A DNA stretch of 64,000 bases, taken from Streptomyces tibetensis (GTDB lineage Bacteria; Actinomycetota; Actinomycetes; Streptomycetales; Streptomycetaceae). The position numbers and the translations under genes are program-made. Below are positions 58,181 through 64,000 of the stretch, in pieces (positions within the stretch are counted from its first letter, which is position 1; each line of letters opens with the position of its first letter). The notes under the pieces are model-generated. The model did not search any database and was not told where the DNA came from. It saw only the letters and a list, made by a program, of their open reading frames with translations. The stretch spans positions 124,001 to 188,000 of the forward strand of contig NZ_SZVW01000015.1 of assembly GCF_007655005.1 (NCBI RefSeq), in the 5' to 3' direction.

Positions 58181-58732
58181 TCACAGTTGGTACGGGTCGG
58201 TGAGGCCGGTCACCGGGACACCGGAACGCCGGGAGATAAGTCCGGCGAGCTCGCGCACGCCGCTGTAGGTGGTGTTGAACCTCCACACAGGTTCGTGGCC
58301 GGTGACCCGCGACGTGAACGCCACCTCGTAGGCGAAGGCGCTACCGGCCGGAAGCGAGCCAATGGCGAACTGCGTCCTCTGGCCCTCGATCGAGCGGATT
58401 TCCGACCACGCCACGCCGATCACGCGCCGGCCGGCGGCGTCGACGAAACCCTCCGAGAACAGGTAGAGGCCACCACGCATCCGCTGAAACCAGACATAAA
58501 CCCATGTGATGATGATCAGTAGACCGACCACCACAACACCGCGGCCCCAGAGGTTCGCCGGCCCGTTGGCCACGAAGTTCATGACGACGATGCCAATCAC
58601 CAGACACGCCGCCGCCCCGCCAAGGCCGGGGCGGCGGCGCACCCGCTGCTCGAAGTCGCCAAGGTTGTTGCGGGCGGCGCAGGCCAGCACACGGGGCGCC
58701 GGCGCGTCAGTCGGCTTGCTCATCCCAGCCAT
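58181..58732 (-). CDS. Two-helix membrane protein with a PH-like domain
   Basis: About 183 residues. Two adjacent helices (GGAAACLVIGIVVMNFVA and GVVVVGLLIIITWVYVWF) are preceded by DFEQRVRRRPG. The C-terminal LYLFSEGFVDAAGRRVIGVAWSEI resembles the DUF6585/PH-like sensor domains found in streptomycetes. Starts at 58732 or 58723 are possible. It shares strand with the two small genes that follow and may form an operon of this type. Confidence 0.6.
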   Translation of the reverse strand: MAGMSKPTDAPAPRVLACAARNNLGDFEQRVRRRPGLGGAAACLVIGIVVMNFVANGPANLWGRGVVVVGLLIIITWVYVWFQRMRGGLYLFSEGFVDAAGRRVIGVAWSEIRSIEGQRTQFAIGSLPAGSAFAYEVAFTSRVTGHEPVWRFNTTYSGVRELAGLISRRSGVPVTGLTDPYQL

Positions 58733-58774
58733 CGGGCCATGGTAGCGAGTCAACCGCAAGCCCACCCGAATGCA

Positions 58775-59047
58775 TCAACACCCCTGCAAAACAACAGCGG
58801 TTATCGCTCTGGCCGAGCGCGCCGACGACGGCGAGAACCTGATCCCGAGCTGGCCGCAGGACCCGTAGATCACCCGCCGGGCCCTCAGGTCGAGGGCGGA
58901 CTCGAGGGCGAGGCCGCCGGCCCAGGAGCCGACCGCGATGCCGACAGTGATCGCGGTGAGGAGCGCGGCGGTGACGGCGGTGGCCGGGATGAGCGTGCCG
59001 TAGGGCTTGCTGTTACCGCTGGTGCGACGCTTCAGCCGCGGCGCCAC
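58775..59047 (-). CDS. Small membrane protein, possibly truncated
   Basis: 90 residues. One helix (PATAVTAALLTAITVGIAVGSWAGGLAL) follows a basic N-terminus (MAPRLKRRTSGNSKPYG). The tail after about residue 55 (YGSCGQLGIRFSPSS) does not look membrane- or domain-like and may be out of the original frame. The GTG start overlaps the end of the upstream gene by 16 bases. The role is unknown. Confidence 0.4.
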   Translation of the reverse strand: MAPRLKRRTSGNSKPYGTLIPATAVTAALLTAITVGIAVGSWAGGLALESALDLRARRVIYGSCGQLGIRFSPSSARSARAITAVVLQGC

Positions 59048-59442
59048 CGCTCGATGCGCTTCGCCCAGGCCCGATCGTCCGTCGTCTCCAGGAAGCCGCG
59101 GTGGTTGATGAGCAGGTACACCTCGTCGGCCGATGCATTGGTGGTGTTGAGGATGAGGGGTTGGCCGGCGTTCAGCAGGCCACCGAGGAAGCGGCCGTAG
59201 AGGTGGGTGAAGCGGGTGTGGGCCGCCGTGATGTCCGCGCGGGTGAGGGTGAGATCGCCGTTGTCGGACCAGCCGGTGAGGACGAGCAGGTCGGGGTGCA
59301 GGATGATCCGGCCGCGGCGCTGGAAAAGAGTCCTTTGGCTGATGCCGGCGGCGATCTTCGCGGCTGCTCGCTTCTCGCCCAACTCGTGGGCCGTGGCGCC
59401 GATGTAGTCGGCCTCGGCGAGCGGTGTGCCGATTTCGCTCAT
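59032..59442 (-). CDS. Small soluble protein of unknown function
   Basis: 136 residues. It has EADYIGATAHELGEKRAAAKIAAGI, then RGRIILHPDLLVLTGWSDNGDLTL and EVYLLINHRGFLETTDD. The strand-rich core with HPDLLVLTGWSD resembles the PH-like domain of the neighbouring gene family, but no function is known. GGAGG lies six bases before ATG 59442. It overlaps the small membrane gene downstream. Confidence 0.6.
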   Translation of the reverse strand: MSEIGTPLAEADYIGATAHELGEKRAAAKIAAGISQRTLFQRRGRIILHPDLLVLTGWSDNGDLTLTRADITAAHTRFTHLYGRFLGGLLNAGQPLILNTTNASADEVYLLINHRGFLETTDDRAWAKRIERWRRG

Positions 59443-59501
59443 GGGGATCCTCCGGAAAGGTTCGTTCGTACGGTCCGCGGGAGGTGTGCGGATCACAGGC
59501 G

Positions 59502-61082
59502 TCAGGAGGTGCGCGACCAGAATGCGCAGCGGTGTTCGGCTACTGCGTTCACGCCGGAGAGCGTGTTCCGAGCCAGCTGCTGGGTGTGCGGGAAGGGCGG
59601 CCAGCCGTCGCCGGGCGTGCCGGTTCTGGCGAACGTCGTCCACGCGGCGATCATGCGTCGGGAGAGGGAGGACTGCCCGTCGTCGAGGCGGAGGTCGCCC
59701 ATGCCGAACAGGTAGGGCAGCTCCGCGCTGTGGTAGGCGCCCAGCGGGAAGTCGGGGCGGAGGTCGGGTGCGGGTGGGTGGCGGTCGGCGAATTCGTAGC
59801 TGTAGACCGGAACATGCCTGGCCAGCAGCCGGTCGGCGGCCAGGGTGGGGCACACCCAGCTGCGGTCGGTACCGATCTTGGCCCAGGTCAGTGCGGGCGT
59901 GGCGCCGGGCGGGTAGGCGCGGGCGATACGGGCCGCTTGCCGCCGGCCGTAGGTCTCGGTGAGCAGGCGGCGGTAGTCCGCTGCCGTCATCGGCCCGTCC
60001 AGCGTGAACAGTGCGGCGAAAAGTCGGTGTTCGTCACGGGTGTTGCCCTGCAGGACGGGCACGCGGTGGACGTTGCCGGAGGCGAGCACGCGGGCCGGCG
60101 AGTGGGGCAGGACGCTCGTCCCGTAGGCGGGTTGGTGGAAGCGCCCGTTGAGGGACAACACGTCCTTGACGGGCTTGGCACGCAGGCACTTCAGGCTGCG
60201 GCAGCCCAGAGCGCCCCGGCCCTTGGCGGCCAGCTTGTCCTGGTGGGCGAAATAAGTGGCGGCGGGGTCGCCGGGCGCGAGCGTGTTCTTGGGCCAGTTC
60301 TGCAGGCAGGAGCCGCTTTGGATGACTGCGCGGTGGAAGAGTCCGGCGGCCGTGGGCGAGGTGAGCTGGGCGCACACGCTCGCGCCTCCGGAGGACTCGC
60401 CCATGAGCGTGACATTGCCGGGATCACCGCCGAACGCGGCAGCGTTGTCCCGTACCCAGCGCAGCGCCGCCTGCTGGTCCTGCAGGCCGAAGGCCCCGGA
60501 GTCGGGCAGGTCCGGATGGGCGAAGAAGCCCAGGGCGCCCAGGCGCGAGTTGACGGTCACGACCGTGACGTCGCCCTGCCGGGCCATCGTGGTGGCGTCG
60601 TACTGATCTCCGGAGCCCGAGCTGAAGGCCCCGCCGTGCAACCAGACCACGACCGGCCGCGGCCGCGGGGCCGCACGGTCCGCTCCATCAGCGGGCGTCG
60701 TGACGTTGAGATATAAGCAATCCTCCGCGGAGTCCGCCACCTCGGGCTGCGCGCAGGCCGGTCCGGGCTGGGCCGCAGTCCGCGTGCCGGTCCAGGTGGG
60801 TGGCACGGCCGGGGGTTGCCAGCGCAGCGGGCCGACCGGAGGCGCCGCGTAGGGGATGCCCTGATAGGTGGTGACGCCGTCGGCGGTCACCCCTTCAAGG
60901 AGGCCCTGGCGAGTACGGGCGGTGTCCGGCCGGGCCTCGGGGCGCTGACCGTGGGCACGCTGCCGGTGCGGGTGCTGCCCGGCCGTCGCCGACGAGGTCT
61001 GCACCGCATCCGCGGTACTCATCACCGCCACGAGGAGGGCCGCGCCCAGTGCGGCGCAGGTGGTGGAGCGTCGCTTCGGCAT
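59502..61082 (-). CDS. Secreted type-B carboxylesterase
   Basis: 526 residues with a signal peptide (MPKRRSTTCAALGAALLVAVMSTADA). The carboxylesterase pattern is complete: EDCLYLNV, oxyanion HGGAF (149-153), nucleophile Ser230 in GESSGGAS, an acid in GNTRDEHRLF and the histidine in FPLGAYHSAELPYLFG. It hydrolyses esters outside the cell. GAGAGGA lies upstream of ATG 61082. It is divergent from a TetR regulator with operators between them, so its expression is probably repressed by that protein until substrate or product is present. Confidence 0.91.
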   Translation of the reverse strand: MPKRRSTTCAALGAALLVAVMSTADAVQTSSATAGQHPHRQRAHGQRPEARPDTARTRQGLLEGVTADGVTTYQGIPYAAPPVGPLRWQPPAVPPTWTGTRTAAQPGPACAQPEVADSAEDCLYLNVTTPADGADRAAPRPRPVVVWLHGGAFSSGSGDQYDATTMARQGDVTVVTVNSRLGALGFFAHPDLPDSGAFGLQDQQAALRWVRDNAAAFGGDPGNVTLMGESSGGASVCAQLTSPTAAGLFHRAVIQSGSCLQNWPKNTLAPGDPAATYFAHQDKLAAKGRGALGCRSLKCLRAKPVKDVLSLNGRFHQPAYGTSVLPHSPARVLASGNVHRVPVLQGNTRDEHRLFAALFTLDGPMTAADYRRLLTETYGRRQAARIARAYPPGATPALTWAKIGTDRSWVCPTLAADRLLARHVPVYSYEFADRHPPAPDLRPDFPLGAYHSAELPYLFGMGDLRLDDGQSSLSRRMIAAWTTFARTGTPGDGWPPFPHTQQLARNTLSGVNAVAEHRCAFWSRTS

Positions 61083-61137
61083 GGTCCAGTCCTCTCCCCC
61101 TTGCCGCTGCAGTGTGCAGGCGGCCCATCACTTTTTA

Positions 61138-61166
61138 CAATACGTTCGTATTGCCAAAGCGGCAAT
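61138..61166. promoter_or_regulatory. Two overlapping dyads (TetR operator)
   Basis: CAATACG (61138-61144) and CGTATTG (61147-61153) are perfect 7-bp arms with 2 bases between. ATTGCC (61150-61155) and GGCAAT (61161-61166) form a second dyad sharing ATTG. Both lie in the 136-base gap between the esterase and the TetR gene. Confidence 0.7.
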
Positions 61167-61218
61167 AGGCTGATCTGCCCGGGAAGGCGAACGCGATGAA
61201 AGGGAGGTGCCCGTCGAC

Positions 61219-61812
61219 GTGCCGCGACAGGTAGACCACAAGGCCCGCCGGGACCAGATCGCCGAGGCGCTGCTGGACATCGTCGCCGACCATGGACTGG
61301 AAGCGATCTCCGTGCGGGCCGTGGCGGCGCAGGCGGGCGTCTCAACAGGGCGCATCCAGCACTACTTCGCCAACAAGGACGAACTGCTCGCCTATGCGAT
61401 CGAGTACCAGGACTGGCTGGTTCAGCAACGGTGGAACGAGCAGGCATGGCCCGAGGGCGAGCCCACCCCCCGGGAGGCACTGCGCTGGGTGCTGCTGGAG
61501 ACGATTCCCAGGGACGACCGGCGCCGCCGCGAGTGGCTCGTGGGCGTCGCGTACCTCATCCGCATGCTTGCGAACCCCAAGCTGCGAGCCCTCTACGTCG
61601 ACGGGCTGCCCCGCCTCTACCGGCTCCTCGCCGACCTCGTCCGCATGGCCCAGGAAGCCGGCGACATCGCACCGGACCGCGACCCCGAGGTGGAAGCGGA
61701 ACTGCTCTTCGGCCTCGCCGACTCGCAGGGCCCACCCGTCGTCCTGGGCCTGCGTACCCCCGAGCAAGCCACCGCTGCCATCGACTATTACCTTGACCAT
61801 CTGTTCCGGTAA
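61219..61812 (+). CDS. TetR-family transcriptional regulator
   Basis: 197 residues. The HTH is RDQIAEALLDIVADHGLEAISVRAVAAQAGVSTGRIQHYFANKDELL in outline (8-54), followed by an all-helical ligand domain typical of TetR. GTG 61219 has AGGGAGG (61201-61207) eleven bases upstream; GTG 61207 lies inside that site and is unlikely to be used. It is divergent from the secreted esterase and 83 bases from a 16-bp palindrome. Confidence 0.88.
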   Translation: MPRQVDHKARRDQIAEALLDIVADHGLEAISVRAVAAQAGVSTGRIQHYFANKDELLAYAIEYQDWLVQQRWNEQAWPEGEPTPREALRWVLLETIPRDDRRRREWLVGVAYLIRMLANPKLRALYVDGLPRLYRLLADLVRMAQEAGDIAPDRDPEVEAELLFGLADSQGPPVVLGLRTPEQATAAIDYYLDHLFR

Positions 61813-62414
61813 CCGCCGACGGCGGGGCATCTGGGAAGACCACGGCGGTCCTGCGTGCCGCATGGGAGCGGCAGCCGCAGAGATGCAGGCCACCGGACAC
61901 TCCGTCCCCAGCGGTAACCCTCCACGCCGGAGGCATGCACCACCTGGAAGTGGCCACGCTCAACATCGCCTGGAAGGGATCCACCAGCCTCGACCCCGGG
62001 TGCCCACCCGTATGGGACGGGCGGGCACACCGGACGATCTGCGGCCTGGCACCGGACCCAAGACGTGGCCGGCGGTCGCCGGCGGCGTCGTCCCGCGCAC
62101 GGGCGGCTGCTGGTACGACCGGCATCCCCGGGCGCCGCATCCCACACGCGAGGACGAACGGTTCCAGGCTCGTCTCCTCCAGGCCTTGGAGCATCACACG
62201 GGTGTGGTACCCGACCAGGAGCCAGGCCTTCCTCACATCTCACTTGCCATGGAGTGCGCTCGAAGTCATAGCGTCGAGGACGCAACGGCGCACGAGGCTG
62301 TCGCAACGCCCGCTCCTCCTGGGATGCCGGGTGGTGGCATCTGTGCATGGATGGACGGGAGACTTCGTGCCGCCCGAAGGACGATCAAGCGTGCAGGGAA
62401 GGCTGGAACACGAC
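61813..62414. other. Unassigned stretch between TetR and aldo/keto reductase
   Basis: Open frames on both strands exist, but none has a ribosome site and clear family. On the plus strand GGCWYDRHPRAPHPTREDERFQ and ARLLQALEHHTGVVP look like fragments of a real protein, in the frame different from the aldo/keto reductase. No promoter or terminator was recognised with certainty. Confidence 0.35.
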
Positions 62415-63404
62415 ATGCAGAAGCGCAGTCTGCGGGAATTGCAGGTATCGGCCATCGGCCTGGGGTGCATGGGCATGTCCGCCTTCTACGGAACCGCCGA
62501 CGAGGAGGAGGGCGTCGCGACGATCCGGCACGCCCTCGACCTCGGGGTGAACTTCCTCGACACCGCGCAGATGTACGGCCCGCTCACCAACGAGTCGCTC
62601 GTCGGCGAGGCGGTCCGGGGGCGCCGCGACGAGTATGTGATCGCGACGAAGTTCAACTACCGGATGGACGACGCTGTACCGGGCGACATCAGCACGGTCG
62701 GCCCGCAGGACGGCTCGGCCGAACACGTCCGCAGCTCCGTCCACGGCTCCCTGAAGCGTCTGGGAACCGACCACATCGACCTGTACTACCAGCACCGGGT
62801 CGACCCGAACGTGCCCATCGAGGAGACGGTGGGCGCGCTGGGCGAACTGGTCGCCGAGGGCAAGGTGCGCTACATCGGGCTGAGCGAGGCGAGCGCCCAG
62901 ACCATCCGGCGTGCGCACGCCGTGCACCCGGTCACGGCCGTGCAGAGCGAGTACTCGCTGTGGTCACGGGACGTGGAGGCCGAGGTGCTGCCCGCCTGCA
63001 GGGAGCTGGGCATCGGCTTCGTACCGTACTCGCCCCTCGGCCGCGGCTTCCTCGCCGGGCGGTTCACCTCGCCGGACGACCTGGACGCCAACGACTGGCG
63101 CCGCCAGAATCCGCGCTTCCAGGACGCCAATCTGGAGGCGAACGTGCGGCTGGCGGCGAAGGTGAAGGAGATCGCCGCCGAGAAGGACGTGACGCCGGCT
63201 CAGCTGGCCATCGCGTGGGTGCTGGCCCAGGGCGAGGACCTGGTGCCGATCCCGGGCACCAAGCGCCGCACCTACCTGGAGCAGAACGCCGCCGCGGTCG
63301 ACATCGACCTGACGAAGGACGACTTGGCCCGCATCGACGCGGAGCTGCCCGAGGCGGCCGGTGAGCGGTACGACGAGGCAGGCATGCGGTCCGTCAACCG
63401 GTAA
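62415..63404 (+). CDS. Aldo/keto reductase (AKR13/IolS-like)
   Basis: 329 residues. It has the NADPH-dependent AKR barrel motifs: LGVNFLDTAQMYGPLTNESLVGEAV with the catalytic Asp/Tyr, ATKFNY with the lysine, DLYYQHRVDPNVPIEE with the histidine, and PIPGTKRRTYLEQN for NADP. It reduces aldehydes or ketones. ATG 62415 is preceded by GGAAGG twelve bases upstream; a longer open frame (to 61935) is not family-like. No operon partner is visible. Confidence 0.91.
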   Translation: MQKRSLRELQVSAIGLGCMGMSAFYGTADEEEGVATIRHALDLGVNFLDTAQMYGPLTNESLVGEAVRGRRDEYVIATKFNYRMDDAVPGDISTVGPQDGSAEHVRSSVHGSLKRLGTDHIDLYYQHRVDPNVPIEETVGALGELVAEGKVRYIGLSEASAQTIRRAHAVHPVTAVQSEYSLWSRDVEAEVLPACRELGIGFVPYSPLGRGFLAGRFTSPDDLDANDWRRQNPRFQDANLEANVRLAAKVKEIAAEKDVTPAQLAIAWVLAQGEDLVPIPGTKRRTYLEQNAAAVDIDLTKDDLARIDAELPEAAGERYDEAGMRSVNR

Positions 63405-63540
63405 GGGGAGGGGACGTACACACCACACGGGGGCTTCAAAGGGAACGTGGGGTGGTCATCGACCTCCTGAGCGCCGGACCGCAACACTCCTTCCGGCAAG
63501 CGGCGCATGCCTGTCGCCGCGCTCCGCGCCAGTGCCGCCT

Positions 63541-64000
63541 TCAGCCCGCCGGCGCCCAGCGGGGAGCGTCGGCAGGGGAGAGGTCGGGGCGCGCGCGGTG
63601 CCGGCGGACGGGATGGCGCCGGCGGCCGGAGGCATCGCGGGCGACGTCGACGCCGATCTCCACCACCAGCTCGGGCTCCACCAGCGTGACGGTCAGGTGC
63701 TCCTGGCTGCCCCGTCCGGCGGAGAAAGACCAGCCCGTCCACGCGGTGCCCGCGCCGCCCCGCAGTGAGGTTGCCGCCGACCGCAGCGCCTGCCGCGCGG
63801 GCGAGGGTTGTGCGGCCGACGTACTGCAAGCGGCCTTCGCCGTCGTACCGGCCGAGCAGCAGCGTCCGCGGAGCTGCTGGCAAGCCAGCTCGAAGCGGGC
63901 CACGCTGTCGAAGGAGTCGATACGGATGGCGGACGGCCAGGTGCCACTGCCCCTGCTGCATGGCCCGGCATGGGTCTACGGTCCCCCCCAGGCGCATGAG
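63541..64000 (-). pseudogene. C-terminal remnant of an ATP-dependent DNA ligase (runs off the window)
   Basis: Minus strand: LLLGRYDGEGRLQYVGRTTLARA in one frame, then WTGWSFSAGRGSQEHLTVTLVEPELVVEIGVDVARDASGRRRHPVR and RARPDLSPADAPRW in another. The blocks match the OB-fold end of LigC/LigD-type ATP-dependent ligases, but a frameshift near 63760 separates them. The catalytic lysine domain would lie beyond base 64000. It is inactive as it stands. Confidence 0.7.

Noticed and set aside
1..64000. CRISPR arrays, tRNA or rRNA genes, insertion sequences, PKS/NRPS genes
   Set aside because: No repeat-spacer pattern, no tRNA-like cloverleaf in gaps, no DDE transposase or terminal inverted repeats, and no thiolation-domain modules were found by reading.

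Overview
The window is a high-GC actinobacterial chromosome segment, almost certainly Streptomyces. Its codons are strongly G/C-ended, GTG starts are frequent, ATGA/GTGA gene overlaps are common, one-component regulators are dense, and the enzyme set is typical of soil streptomycetes: GH35 beta-galactosidase, GH75 chitosanase, CE7 esterase, CrcB pairs, SpoIIE-type phosphatase and MptB/GT87 mannosyltransferases. No rRNA, tRNA, CRISPR array, intact transposase or PKS/NRPS gene was seen. The class mix of catabolic, regulatory and degenerate genes suggests an accessory or arm-proximal region.

Left part (1-17 kb): a truncated FAD/Fe-S oxidoreductase with an aldehyde dehydrogenase; a MerR regulator with a near-ideal MerR operator and a coupled acetyltransferase; a Nudix hydrolase; a DoxX-like membrane protein divergent from a Cys-containing winged-helix regulator; a P1B-4-type metal ATPase; and a beta-galactoside locus (MFS transporter, GH35 enzyme, LacI repressor) with a perfect 26-bp palindromic operator. 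From 14.4 to 18.7 kb the region is eroded: a FAD-oxidase tail, an ABC-permease tail and a frameshifted SMP-30 gene lie among intact MarR, LacI and ArsR regulators.

Middle (18.7-33 kb): a fluoride-riboswitch-controlled crcB-DUF190-crcB operon, uppP, and an asparagine/aspartate cluster (GntR repressor, permease, asparaginase, aspartase, with glutaminase following) that would take imported asparagine to fumarate. Then come two polyprenol-dependent mannosyltransferases overlapping a D,D-carboxypeptidase on the opposite strand, and a short second Rho-like factor with a pyrimidine-rich leader.

Right-middle (33-54 kb): two PadR loci, methyltransferases, serine hydrolases, a GntR/HutC regulator with a DasR-like site, a cytoplasmic molybdopterin oxidoreductase with its flavin reductase partner, and a PrmC-related methyltransferase. 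The last is preceded by what looks like a translated leader ORF, with a consensus Shine-Dalgarno sequence, an apparent AUU start and two hairpins. Next are a PAS-PAS-GAF-PP2C phosphatase, a dienoyl-CoA reductase with a 20-bp palindromic operator, a fibronectin-III lipoprotein, a GH75 chitosanase and a dhaK-dhaL-dhaM operon.

Right end (54-64 kb): decayed DNA (a CAP-domain gene with two frameshifts, a DNA-ligase tail, unassignable fragments) interspersed with small membrane proteins, a YdcF protein, a secreted carboxylesterase with a divergent TetR regulator and a double-dyad operator, and an aldo/keto reductase. The strongest candidates for undescribed biology are the leader ORF at 42.5 kb, the Rho paralog with its leader, and the phased repeats upstream of dhaK.
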